A stretch of 64,000 nucleotides of DNA from Dactylorhiza incarnata (taxonomy: Eukaryota; Streptophyta; Magnoliopsida; Asparagales; Orchidaceae): contig JAWHQI010000504.1 in the NCBI GenBank assembly GCA_033032865.1, forward strand, positions 620,001 through 684,000, read 5' to 3'. This document shows, piece by piece, positions 23,801-36,100 of the stretch; position 1 is the stretch's first letter, and every line of letters begins with the position of its first letter. Under the pieces are notes generated by a model. The model saw only the letters and a list, made by a program, of their open reading frames with translations, ran no database searches and was not told the DNA's origin. A program made the translations under genes and the position numbers.

Positions 23801-26800
23801 TAGATGCGGTTTGTAGCGAAAGTGAGAGATTTAGCTCCAAATGACACTTAAACTTTAAACAGCAATAACTTTTGATCTGTTTGTCTGATTTTACCCCACA
23901 ACACCTTTTCGGAATGAGCTCGGAGCACTACATTCTATGGAGCACAAGTTTTACCCATTCCAGTTCATTTAGTTGTCGATATATAACCGGTTGCAGTGGT
24001 AATGCGAAATTTAGCTCCAAAGGACACTTTTCAGAATGAGATAGGAACACTAAATCCAATGGAGAACAATTTTAACCCATTCAAGCTCGTTTAGAGGTCG
24101 ATATATAGTGGGTTCTTCTGGTAATGCGAGATTTTGCCCCAAATGACACATAAATTTCAAAATGAAAGAATTTTAGATGCGGGTTATAGCGAAAGTGAGA
24201 GATTTAGCTCCAAATGACACTTAAACTTTAAACGTCAATAACTTTTGATCCGGTGGTCCGATTTTATCCCACAACACCTTTTTGGAATGAGCTCGGAGCA
24301 CTACATTCATTGGGGCACAATTTTTACCCATTCCAGTTCATTTATTTGTCGATATATAGCCGGTTGCAGCGGTAATGCGAATTTTAGCTCCAAAGGACAC
24401 CTTTTCAGATGAGATAGGAGCCCTATATCCAATGGAGAACAATTTTAACCCTTTCAAGCTCGTTTAGAGGTCGATATACAGTGGGTTCTACTGGTAATGC
24501 TAAATTTTCTCCAAAAGACACATAAATTTAAAAATGAAAGAATTTTAGATGCAGTTTGTAGCGAAAGTGAGAGATTTAGGTCCAAATGACACTTAAACTT
24601 TAAACAGCAATAACTTTTGATCCGGTTGTCTGATTTTACCCCACAACACCTTTTCAGAATGAGCTCGGAGCACTACATTCATTGGAGCACAATTTTACCC
24701 ATTCCAGTTCATTTGGTTATCGATATATAGCCGGTTGCAGCTGTAATGCGAAATTTAGCTCCAAAGGACACCTTTTCAGAATGAGATAGGAGCCCTAAAT
24801 CCAATGGAGAACAATTTTAACAAATTCAAGGACGTTTAGTGGTCGATATACAGTGCGTTCTGCTAGTAATGTAAGATTTAGGTCCAAATGACACATAAAT
24901 TTAAAAATGAAAGAATTTTAGATGCTGTTTGTAGCGAAAGTGAGAGATTTAGCTCCAAATGACACTTAAACTTTAAACAACAATAACTTTTGATCCGGTT
25001 GTCTGATTTTACCCCACAACACCTTTTCGGAATGAGCTCGGAGCACTACATTCCTTGGAGCACAAGTTTTACCCATTCCAGTTCATTTAGTTGTCGATAT
25101 ATAACCGGTTGCAGCGGTAATGCGAAATTTAGCTCCAAAGGACACCTTTTCAGAATGAGATAGGAGCCTTAAATCCAATGGAGAACAATTTTAACACATT
25201 CAAGCTCGTTTAGAGGTCGATATACAGTGGGTTCTACTGGTAATGCGAGATTTTGCTCCAAATGACATAAATTTCAAAATGAAAGAATTTTAGACGCGGT
25301 TTGTAGCGAAAGTGAGAGATTTAGCTCCAAATGGCACTTAAACATTAAACAGCAATAACTTTTGATCCGGTTGTCCGATTTTACCACACAACACTTTTTC
25401 GGAATGAGCTCGGAGCACTACATTAATTGGGGCACAAGTTTTACCCATTCCAGTTCATTTAGTTGTCGATATATGGACGGTTGCAGCGGTAATGCCAAAT
25501 TTAGCTCCAAAGGACACCTTTTTAGAATGAGATAGGAGCCCTAAATCCAATGGAGAACAATTTTAAGTCATTCAAGCTCATTTGGAAGTCGATATACAGT
25601 GGGTTCTACTGGTAATGCGAGATTTTTCTCCAAATGACACATAAATTTCAAAATGAAAGAATTTTAGATGCGGTTTATGGCGAAAGTGAGATTTAGCTCC
25701 AAATGACACTTAAACTTTAAACATCAATAACTTTTGATCCGGTTGTCTGATTTTACCCCACAACACCTTTTCAGAATGAGCTTGGAGAACTACATTCATT
25801 GGGGAACAAGTTTTACCCATTCCAGTTCATTTAGTTGTCGATATATAGCCGGTTGCAGCTGTAATGCGAAATTTAGCTTCAAAGGACACCTTTCCAGAAT
25901 GAGATAGGAGCCCTAAATCCAAAGGAGAACAATTTTAACCCATTCAAGCTCGTTTAGAGGTCGATATACAGTGGGTTCTACTGGTAATGTGAGATTTTGC
26001 TCCAAATGACGCATAAATTTCAAAATGAAAGAATTTTAGATGCGGTTTGTAGTGAAAGTGAGAGATTTAGCTCCAAATGACACTTAAACTTTAAACAGCA
26101 ATAACTTTTGATCCGATTGTCTGATTTTACCCCACAACACCTTTTCGGAATGAGCTCGGAGCACTACATTCATTGGAGCACAAGTTTTACCCATACCAGT
26201 TTATTTAGTTGTCGATATATAACCGGTTGCAGCGATAATGCGAAATTTAGCTCCAAAGGACACCTTTTCAGAATGAGATAGGAGCATTAAATCAAATGAA
26301 GAACAATTTTAACCCATTCAAGCTCGTTTAGAGGTCGATATACAGTGGGTTCTACTGCTAATATGAGATTTTGCTCCAAATGACACATAAATTTCAAAAT
26401 GAAAGAATTTTAGATGCGGTTTGTAGCGATAGTGAGAGATTTAGCTCCAAATGACACTTAAACTTTAAACAGCAATAACTTTTGATCCGGTTGTCCGATT
26501 TTACCCCACAACACTTTTTCGAAATGATCTCGGAGCAATACATTCATTGGGGCACAAGTTTTACCCATTCCAATTCATTTAGTTGTCGATATATGGACGG
26601 TTGCAGCGGTAATGCCAAATTTAGCTTCAAATGACACCTTTTCAGAGTGAGATAGGAGCCCTAAATCCAATGGAGAACAATTTTAACTCATTCAAGCTCG
26701 TTTAGAGGTCGATATACAGTGGGTTCTACTGGTAATGCGAGATTTTTCTCCAAATGACACATAAATTTCAAAATGAAAGAATTTTAGATGCGATTTATGG

Positions 26801-29741
26801 CGAAAGTGAGAGATTTACTCCAAATGACACTTAAATTTTAAACAGCAATAACTTTTGATCCGTTTGTCCGTTTTTACCCCACAACACCTTTTCGGAATGA
26901 GCTCGCAGCACTACATTCATTGGGGAACAAGTTTTACGCATTCCAGTTCATTTAGTTGTCGATATATAGCCGGTTGCAGCTGTAATGCGAAATTTAGCTC
27001 CAAAGGACACCTTTTCAGAATGAGATAGGAGCCCTAAATCCAATGGAGAACAATTTTAACAAATTCAAGCACGTTTAGAGGTCGATATACAGTGGGTTCT
27101 ATTGGTAATGTGAGATTTTGCTCCAAATGACGCATAAATTTCAAAATGAAAGAATTTTAGATGCGGTTTGTAGCGAAAGTGAGAGATTTAGCTCCAAATG
27201 ACACTTAAACTTTAAACAGCAATAACTTTTGATCTGGTTGTTTGATTTTACCACACAACACCTTTTCGGAATGAGCTCGGAGCACTACATTCCTTGGATC
27301 ACAAGTTTTACCCATTCCAGTTCATTTAGTTGTCGATATATAACCGGTTGCCGCGGTAATACGAAATTTAGCTCCAAAGGACACCTTTTCAGAATGAGAT
27401 AGGAGCCCTAAATCCAATGGAGAATAATTTTAACCCATTCAAGCTTGTTTAGAGGTCGATATACAGTGGGTTCTACTGGTAATGCGAGATTTTGCTCCAA
27501 ATGACACATAAATTTCAAAATAAAAGAATTTTAGATGCGGTTTGTAGCGAAAGTGAGAGATTTAGCTCCAAATGACACTTAAACTTTAAACACCAATACT
27601 TTTGATCCAGTTGTGTGATTTTACCCCACAACACCTTTTCAGAATGAGCTCGGAGCACTACATTCATTGGAGCACAAGTTTTGCCCAGTCCAGTTCATTT
27701 AGTTGTCGATATATAGCCAGTTGCAGCGGTAATGCAAAATTTAGCTCCAAATGACACCTTTTCAGAATGAGATAGGAGCCCTAAATCCAATCGAGAACAA
27801 TTTTAACCCATTCAAGCTTGTTTAGAGGTCAATATACAGTGGATTCTACTGGTAACGTGAGATTTTGCTCCAAATGACACATAAAGTTCAAAATGAAAGA
27901 ATTTTAGATGCGGTTTGTAGCGAAAGTGAGAGATTTCGCTCCAAATGACACTTAAACTTTAAACAGCAATAACTTTTGATCCGGTTGTCCGATTTTACCC
28001 GACAACACCTTTTCGGAATGAGCTCGGAGCACTACATTCATTGGGGCACAACTTTTACCCATTCCAGTTCATTTAGTTATCGATATTTAGCCAGTTGCAG
28101 CGGTAATGCAAAATTTAGCTCCAAAGGACACCTTTTCAGAAGGAGATAGGAGCCCTAAATCCAATGGAGAACAATTCTAACCCATTCAAGCTCGTTAGAG
28201 GTCGATATACAGTGGGTTCTATTGGTAATGCGAGATTTTTCTCCAAGTGACACATAAATTTCAAAATGAAAGAATTTTAGATGAGGTTTGTAGCGAAAGT
28301 GAGAGATTTAGCTCCAAATGACACTTAAACTTTAAACAGCAATAACTTTTGATCTGGTTGTCTGATTTTACCCCCACAATACCTTTTCGGAATGAGCTCA
28401 GAGCACTACATTCATTGGAGCACAAGTTTTACCCATTCCAGTTCATTTAGTTGTCGATATATTGCCGGTTACAGCGGTAATGCGAAATTTAGCTCTAAGG
28501 ATACCTTTTCAGAATGAGATAGGAGCCCTAAATCCAATGGAGAACACTTTTAACCCATTCAAGCTCGTTTAGAGGTCGATATATAGTGGGTTCTACTAGT
28601 AATGTGAGATTTTTTCCAAATGACACATAAATTTCAAAATAAAAGAATTTTAGATGGGGTTTGTAGCGAAAGTGAGAGATTTAGCTCCAAATGACACTTA
28701 AACTTTAAACAGCAATAACTTTTGATCCGGTTGTCTGATTTTACCCCACAACACCTTTTCGGAATGAGCTCGGAGCACTACAGTCCTTGGAGCACAAGTT
28801 TTACCCATTCCAGTTCATTTAGTTATCGATATATAACCGGTTGCAGCGGTAATGAGAAATTTAGCTCCAAAGGACACCTTTTCAGAATGAGATAGGAGCC
28901 TTAAATCCAATGGAGAACAATTTTAACACATTCAAGCTCATTTAGAGGACGATATACAGTGGGTTATACTGGTAATGCGAGATTTTGCTCCAAATGACAC
29001 ATAAATTTCAAAATGAAAGAATTTTAGATGCGGTTTGTAGCGAAATTGAGAGATTTAGCTCCAAATGGCACTTAAACTTTAAACAGCAATAACTTTTGAT
29101 CTGGATGACCGATTTTACGCCACAACACTTTTTCGAAATGAGCTCGGAGCAATACATTCATTGGGGCACAAGTTTTACCCATTCCAGTTCATTTAGTTGT
29201 CGATATATGGACGGTTGCAGTGGTAATGCCAAATTTAGCTTCAACTGACACCTTTTCAGAATGAGATAGGAGCCCTAAATCCAATGGAGAACAATTTTAA
29301 CTCATTCAAGCTCGTTTGGAGGTCGATATACAGTGGGTTCTACTGGTAATGCGAGATTTTTCTCCAAATGACACATAAATTTCAAAATGAAAGAATTTTA
29401 GATGCGGTTTATGGCGAAAGTGAGAGATTTAGCTCCGAATGACACTTAAACTTTAAACAGCAATAACTTTTGATCCGTTTGTCTGATTTTACCCCACAAC
29501 ACCTTTTCAGAATGAGCTCGCAGCATTACATTCATTGGGGAACAAGTTTTACCCATTCCAGTTCATTTAGTTGTCGATATATAGCCGGTTGCAGCTGTAA
29601 TGCGAAATCTAGCTCCAAAGGACACCTTTTCAGAATGACATAGGAGCCCTAAATCCAATGGATAACAATTTTAACCCATTCAAGCTCGTTTAGAAGTCGA
29701 TATAAAGTGGGTTCTACTGGTAATGTTAGATTTTGCTCCAA

Positions 29742-29746
29742 ATGAT
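29742..29746. repeat. Target-site duplication ATGAT, left copy
   Basis: Satellite CTCCAA-ATGAT is followed directly by the LTR end TGATATAG. The matching copy is at 40460-40464. Confidence 0.95.
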
Positions 29747-30844
29747 TGATATAGATTTTTGCGGTTTTGAAATTTTAGTGAAGGGTTGAGATTTTCTCCA
29801 AAACTATATCTGATAAAGGCAAGTGTACCTTATCGTCTATAGTATAGGATATTAAGAAATACCAAGGTCGTATTCCACGGGGCGCGTTGAATACTTCTAC
29901 TTTGAGGAAAGTCACTATTATCTTATCTAATGATATTTTGGGGTTTTGGTTCTTAGCTAAAAAAGAGAAATTGCAAGCTAAATTAAGGGTTTAGATGATG
30001 ATAAAAGAGGCTAGTACTCAATCAAAAGTCACCTTGGAGTGAGAAAAGACAAGTAAAAAGAAATTAAATCTAATTCCGTTTAAATTGAACTACTTGACCG
30101 TTGAGGTTCCCGAAGCTCGAACATGCCTCTCTCGAGGTTAATGCCCAACTAAGATTAGGAAAAATCAACCGGACTCTCGTCCTATAATCGATTACCTAAA
30201 ACTTGCTTTACGAGGTGAACCCCACTATTGGATTTGACTCCAATCCGGGAGATTTACGTCATCCTCTCTCGAGGGGTGCGTGCAACTCTCTTTACCCTTG
30301 AGTGATCGATTCATACTTTGAGCCTCTCGGCTAACTAAATATGAAAACTTAAGCGAAAACCATATATCGAAAGTATGGCCTCACTAATTAAAAATCAAGG
30401 ATAATTCAAGTGTTTATAAAAACGGAAAAAGAAAACTTTAGAAAATCATAACTTGTCTAACTCATCCTCGGATCATTTTGATCGAGTACTAATGAGGATT
30501 AGTTAATCATGGTGGAGGGGGAAGAGAAAAAAAAATAAAAATGCATATTAAGAAACTTTAGCTAAGGAGGAGACAAAATAAAGAGAACAAACTATTTTTT
30601 ATTTAAATGAAAAACTATTACAAGACTTAAGAAAGGAAATTGCAAGCTAGGAAAAACAAGATTACAAGCTTAAACTAGACTATTGCACTAAAGGAAAGCT
30701 AATACATTGCATTAGAAAAGGAAGAGAGCATGAAAATAAAGAGACATGAACATGAACATGAAAAAGGAAAATTACTCAAGATTGGCTCCAGCAGCACCTT
30801 CCCCACTCCAAAATTCTGAACCTTGAACTCAAGGAGAGCCTCTG

Positions 30845-30854
30845 AATTTATAGG
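30845..30854 (-). promoter_or_regulatory. TATA box of the Athila LTR (3' copy)
   Basis: The minus strand reads CCTATAAATT. The equivalent in the 5' LTR, which drives the element, is at 39808-39817. Confidence 0.7.
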
Positions 30855-30870
30855 CAAAAATTTCATGTTA

Positions 30871-31321
30871 CACGCCCTCGGTCACGGGCGTGACCTAGGG
30901 CGTGTAATCTCTGCAGCATCGGATCCGGTCGCGGCGTGGGCTTGGCGTGACGGCGGGAGAAAATCGCACATGTCACGGGCGTGACAATTGGGTCACGGGC
31001 GTGACTCAGGAAGGCTTCATTTAATGCGGCATGGGCTAGCCAGACGCCGCGGCGGCGTGCTTGGATCACGCGGGAAGGTCACGGGCATGACTTTGGGTCA
31101 CGGGCGTGACTCAAGTTGACTTCTCAACGGCAGCTTCTCGTCTCGACGGCGGCTCCACGTGGCAGATGCTGAAATTACACGCCCCCGGTCACGGGCGTGA
31201 CTTTGGGTCACGGGCGTGACCTGGGGCGTGACTGGGTGTGGACTAGCTCAACAGCACGGCTGCGACTCTGGGCTGATCTTCAGGTTACACGCCCTCGGTC
31301 ACGGGCGTGACCGAGGGCGTG
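30871..31321. promoter_or_regulatory. U3 palindrome cluster GTCACGGGCGTGAC (eight copies)
   Basis: The 14-mer GTCACG-GG-CGTGAC occurs at 30881, 30972, 30992, 31078 (variant CATGAC), 31097, 31188, 31207 and 31298. Three copies or pairs are embedded in larger palindromes: 30871-30904 (34 bp, one arm mismatch), 31178-31230 (two cores) and 31288-31321 (34 bp, perfect except the central two bases). A G-box-like CCACGTGG is at 31155-31162. The cluster starts about 17 bp upstream of the minus-strand TATA box. The 5' LTR has the same cluster at 39834-40284. Confidence 0.85.
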
Positions 31322-31496
31322 ACATGTGATTTTTCCCGATTTGTCCCAGAAATCTGCAAATATTAAAATTAGGCTAAGTTAGAATCAAAATTACAAAAAG
31401 AACTACTTATAACCTAAAATTGACATAAAAAGGAAAATTCAAATTAAATAATTACAAAATTTTCTATTAAAAACTTATATAAAAACTACTTTATCA

Positions 31497-31512
31497 AATA
31501 CCCCCATACTTG
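31497..31512 (-). promoter_or_regulatory. Polypurine tract of the Athila element
   Basis: The minus strand reads CAAGTATGGGGGTATT immediately before the 3' LTR start TGATAAAG, the position where plus-strand DNA synthesis is primed. A hairpin (TTTTGCT 31516-31522 with AGCAAAA 31530-31536) lies just upstream in the transcript. Confidence 0.7.
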
Positions 31513-32613
31513 AGGTTTTGCTATTCCAGAGCAAAAGTGTGAGACATAATTTATAAGACATCCTTAAAAAAATTTTTAATTTAAAACTAAAATTTCATTT
31601 AACCAAAAGTTAAGTTAAGAGTAAATTCAAGGGGGAGTTAAGTCCTAAATTATGATGATGATTTGAAAAGAGGGAAAAAATGTTTAGGCAATAACTTCTC
31701 AAGAAAATTAAGTAGTTTGACAAAATTGTAGAAATTATAAAACTAAATTAAATTAAAATTATAAGAACTCTATCTTAAAAGAATCTTAAGGAAAAGTAAA
31801 TTACTAAATATTGCTCTCTCCATAATTTTCAACTAAAACTAGAACAATGATAATTGGCTAAGGGTGATTTCATAGAATTTGGCATAAGAAGAGAAATTTT
31901 TGAATGGAGGAAATGGAATTTATCATGAAATTTCCCTTTTTTTTTTCTTTTCTCTTTTTTTTTTTCTCTTCTAATAAAAACCCAAAATGTATATGGTTTA
32001 GGAGTAATGAATTTTATCCTCTTACTCCATGCCATATAATCTTTTCAAATATTTTGGGTGCATATGTTTTAGGGAATAATGAATTTTATCCTCTTATTCC
32101 CATGACATATGATCTTTTAATACACATTTTTTTTTATGCCATCAAAGGGGGTAGGGTAGGGGAAAAATAAATCTAGCTAGTTTTAAATCATATTGAGAGC
32201 AAATTCTAGTAAAATTAAAATTCCTAAGATCTAAGAAGTTAGAAGAAAGTATAATTGAAATCTAAAGAGGTTTAGGAAATTTACTACAAAATGAAGCCAT
32301 TTAAAAATAAAAAGAGAAGTCATGCTAACAAAATTCTCTAATCAATTTAAAATCATAAGATGATTCTTAAATCAAGATTACCTCAAATTTAAAATTAACA
32401 AACTATGATAAGCAAAATTTTAGCCAATTAAAAACTTAAACATGCTTATAAACATTCTCAACTAGATTTCTAAGAAATCACAAAAACAACAAGGAGGGAA
32501 ATAAGAATTTTTTTGAATTTTTGATATTATCTTTTTTTTTTTTGAATTTTTCTCATTAAAAACTATTTACAAAGAAAGGAAACTAGATTTAAAACTTAAC
32601 AAATTTTTTTGCA

Positions 32614-32715
32614 AGTCTTGGACTTCCCAAGGGCTACCCGGTGAAGGGTTCGCTAGGTACTAGGAGGTGTGATGGGATAAAATCCCAAACGTCCCTTTCC
32701 AAGATTTAAATTTTT
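32614..32715 (-). repeat. About 100-bp module, 3' copy, shared with the element's leader
   Basis: It starts AGTCTTGGACTTCCCAAG and ends CCTTTCCAAGA. It is bounded by the inverted pair TCTTGGA/TCCAAGA and has an internal hairpin TGGGAT-AAA-ATCCCA. A diverged copy in the same orientation is at 38492-38592 in the leader. Function unknown. Confidence 0.75.
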
Positions 32716-32786
32716 CTGTTTTCTATTTTTTTTTTGTTTGAGTTTTGGGTTTTACAAGTGCTAAAATAGAAGAAAAACATAAGAAA

Positions 32787-32817
<31 letters not shown>

Positions 32818-32868
32818 GAAAATTTTCTAATTTAACAACTATTTACAAGAATTTACAAAGGGCTATTC

Positions 32869-32910
32869 ACACCCCCATACTTAAAGTTAAACATTGTCCC
32901 CAATGTTTAA
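32869..32910 (-). other. Second purine-tract-like site with hairpin
   Basis: ACCCCCATACTT (minus strand AAGTATGGGGGT) matches the terminal purine tract. Next to it is a 10-bp perfect hairpin, TTAAACATTG (32887-32896) with CAATGTTTAA (32901-32910). It is about 1.37 kb from the terminal tract, just beyond the pol stop codon. Confidence 0.65.
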
Positions 32911-33136
32911 AAATAAGTATGAAGTAGGAAAAGATAAAAAAAAAATGCAAAAACGAAAGAAGAGAAGGAAAAAGGGCTTCCCTGATTTTTTTTGAAGCTT
33001 TTGTGGGGAAGCCGCGATTACCTGCAAAAGTTGTTAAAGCAGAAAAGAAGAGACAAGAGAAAATAACAAAAGATAACTTTGGGGTGCCTCCCAAAAGCGC
33101 TTTGTTTAAGGTCGCGTAGCTTGACCCACTTGCCGA

Positions 33137-36100
33137 TTATGTTATATGATGAAGAAAAATCGCATCACTCTTGTCATTAGGTACGTCTCCCGGAAGATAC
33201 AATTTAAGGCGGTGCCCGTTAACTTTGAAGGAGCCTTTTTCCGGGTGGGAAATTAGGATTGTCCCATAGGACCAAACCTCTTTAACAATAAAGGGTCCGG
33301 ACCATCGGGATTTTAATTTTCCCGGAAAAAGGCGAAGGCGAGAATTATAAAGGAGGATGAGATCGCCCGGCGAAAAAGTTTTCGGAAATTTTATATGTTT
33401 ATCGTGATAAAACTTTGTTCGCTCCTTATATAATTTATTGCTCTCATACGCATTCGCTCGCCATTCATCTAACTCGTTTATTTGAAACTTCCTTTGTTCA
33501 CCCGCTAAAGTGGAATCGAGATTTAAAAATTTAAGCGCCCAAAATGCGCGGTGTTCTAATTCGACCGGAAGGTGGCAAGCCTTGCCATAGACCATTCGAT
33601 ATGGTGTACAACCGATAGCGGTCTTGTACGCCGTACGATAGGCCCAAAGCGCGTCATCGAGCTTTATTGCCCAATCCTTCCGATTAATAGAAACCGTTTT
33701 CTCTAAAATTCGCTTTAATTCTCGATTAACCACTTCGACTTGGCCGCTCGTTTGTGGGTGATATGCAGTGGATAGTTTGTGCGTGACACCATATTTTGCT
33801 AAAGTTTTTGTGAATTGAGTATTGCAAAAATGGGTGCCCCGATCACTCACAATAGCGCGCGGAGTGCCAAATCGAGAAAATAATTTTTTTAAAAAGTTAA
33901 CGACGACTCGCGCATCATTGGTGGGGAGAGCTTGCGCTTCCGCCCACCTTGACACGTAGTCGACCGCCACTAGAATATACTTATTTGAAAATGAAGGAGG
34001 GAGAGGACCAACGAAATCAATGCCCCAAAGATCGAAAATCTCGCATTCTAAGAAAATATTTTGGGGCATCTCATCCCGGCGAGAGATGTTGCCTGACCGC
34101 TGGCAGCTGTCGCAAGTACTCACAAGGGTGTGAGCATCTTTGAAGAGCGTGGGCCAATAAAAGCCTGCCTCCAGCGCCTTCCTCGCGGTTCGGTTCGAAT
34201 GATAATGACCACCGGATGGTCCCTCGTGACAATGTCGTAAAATTTTAAGACCCTCCTTACTCGAGACGCATCGTCTCACCACTTGGTCTGCGCATACACG
34301 GAATAAAAAGGGGTCCTCCCAAAAGTAATTCTTTAAATCAGAAAAGAATTTCTTCTTTTTCTGACTCGAGAATTCTTTTGGCAAGACCCGGGCTACTAAA
34401 TAGTTAGCCAGATCTGCAAACCAGGGGGTAGACGACGTATTAATATCTTCGAGAGCGAGGAGGCGCTCTTCGGGAAATTTATCATCGATGTCAGATTCTA
34501 TCAAAACTTCCGAGGCGGGGTTTTCTAAACGGGAGAGATGATCGGCCGCCAAGTTTTCGGCTCCTCTTTTGTCCCGGATCTCTAAGTCAAACTCCTGCAA
34601 GAGGAGGATCCATCGCAAAAGACGAGGCTTGGCATCCGATTTGCTTAAAAGATACCTAAGTGCGGAGTGATCCGTGAAGACAATAACTTTTGAGAGGGTG
34701 ATATATGACCTAAACTTATCGAAGGCAAAAACGATCGCTAGAAGCTCCTTTTCGGTTGTGGTGTAATTCGCTTGTGCCGACGTGAGTGTTTTGCTCGCAT
34801 AATAAATAGGGTGGAAATACTTACTCACCCGTTGGCCTAAAACGGCACCAACCGCAATGTCACTCACGTCGCACATGATTTCAAAAGGAAGCGACCAATC
34901 CGGCGCGACTAGAATCGGGGAGTTTATAAGTTTCTCTTTGATGAGTTTAAAAGCCAAATGGCATTCATCGCTAAAAATAAACGAGGATTCTTTTTCAAGA
35001 AGGTGGGTTAACGGCTTTGTGATTTTTGAAAAATTCTGTATAAAGCGCCGATAAAACCCCGCGTGGCCTAGGAAACTACGAATAGCTTTTACGTTTGTTG
35101 GAGGGGGAAGTTTTTCAATCACTTCGATCTTGGCCTTATCGACCTCGATCCCCATGCCCGAATTTTTATGACCAAGGACTAGCCCTTCCTTGACCATAAA
35201 ATGGCATTTCTCCCAATTAAGTGCTAAATTCGTTTCCTCGCATCGCTGCAACACGCGCTCAAGATTTTTTAAACAATTTTTAAATGAATTTCCGAACACG
35301 GAAAAGTCGTCCATAAACACTTCCATCACCTCCTCTACTAACTCGTCAAATATTGCCAGCATACATCTTTGGAATGTAGCTGGCGCATTACAAAGACCAA
35401 ATGGCATCCTTCGATAAGCGAAGGTGCCAAAGGGACAAGTGAAAGTGGTTTTCTCTTGGTCCTCGGGCGAAATCGGTATTTGAAAATATCCCGACAAACC
35501 ATCGAGAAAACAGTAGTAGGAGTGACCTGAAAGGCGCTCTAAAATTTGATCGATGAATGGTAGGGGGAAGTGATCCTTACGGGTGGCATCATTTAGTTTT
35601 CGGTAATCGATGCACATCCGCCAACCCGTAACAGTACGGGTTGGGATCAACTCGTTATTCTCATTAGCTACTACCGTAATGCCACCTTTCTTTGGTACGA
35701 CTTGTACTGGGCTAACCCAAGTACTATCCGATATCGGGTAGATAATTCCCGCGTCCAATAGTTTGATCACTTCGGCCTTAACGACTTCTTTCATGTTAGG
35801 GTTTAGCCGTCGTTGAGGCTGGACCGAATTTCGGGAATTATCTTCGAGGAAGATTTTATGAGTGCAGAAGGAAGGGTTTATACCCTTTATATCCGAAATT
35901 TGCCACGCAATTGCGTGGCGGTGCTTTCTTAAGACAATAGCCAACTCGGAAATTTCTGAGTTGCTAAGTTCGGATGAAACGATGACGGGTAGCTTCGACT
36001 CTTTTTCTAAAAATAAATACTTAAGGTGAGGGGGAAGTTGCTTTAGTTCCAAAACGGGTGGCTCTTCATAAGATGTTTTGATTTTTAATTTTTCTAAAAA

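Larger units (their letters stand above)
8805..29746. repeat. 374-bp satellite array, left block (about 56 monomers)
   Basis: CATAAATTTC recurs at 10336, 10710 and 11084, exactly 374 bp apart, and the pattern continues throughout. Each monomer holds three related starts with the motif GCTCCAAATGACAC: module A (71 bp), module B (180 bp) and module C (123 bp). For the monomer at 10323 these start at 10323, 10394 and 10574. Most monomers have one GAGCTC. Variation is mostly substitutions with a few small deletions (for example about 11 bp at 18267-18280). Short minus ORFs recur, but 374 is not a multiple of three and no frame persists. No other gene is present. Confidence 0.95.
29747..31496 (-). 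mobile_element. 3' LTR of the Athila element (1750 bp)
   Basis: It begins TGATATAG on the plus strand and ends TTTATCA, so the termini are inverted (TGATA/TATCA). It is identical in length to the 5' LTR. It contains the U3 palindrome cluster and a TATA box (CCTATAAATT, minus strand, 30845-30854). A 68-codon minus ORF here (30863-31069) recurs in the other LTR and is not a gene. Confidence 0.95.
31513..33136. other. Noncoding 3' region of the Athila element
   Basis: This AT-rich stretch has long T and A runs (31931-31969, 32522-32542, 32800-32817) and no credible ORF; an env-like gene would be expected here in some Athila elements. It holds a second purine-tract-like site and one copy of a module repeated in the leader, both listed separately. 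Confidence 0.7.

Noticed and set aside
30863..31069. 68-codon minus ORF, repeated at 39826-40032
   Set aside because: It lies in both LTRs, across the palindrome cluster upstream of the TATA box, and has no domain.
30871..31321. Regularly repeated palindromes considered as a CRISPR array
   Set aside because: Spacing is irregular, the repeats are 14 bp, there are no cas genes, and the sequence is an LTR promoter in a plant genome.
31829..32170. Small ORFs on both strands around a poly-T tract
   Set aside because: Low-complexity Phe- or Lys-rich translations; noncoding 3' region of the element.
31497..33136. Env-like third ORF of Athila
   Set aside because: No frame of useful length, no signal peptide and no membrane segments are seen in this interval.
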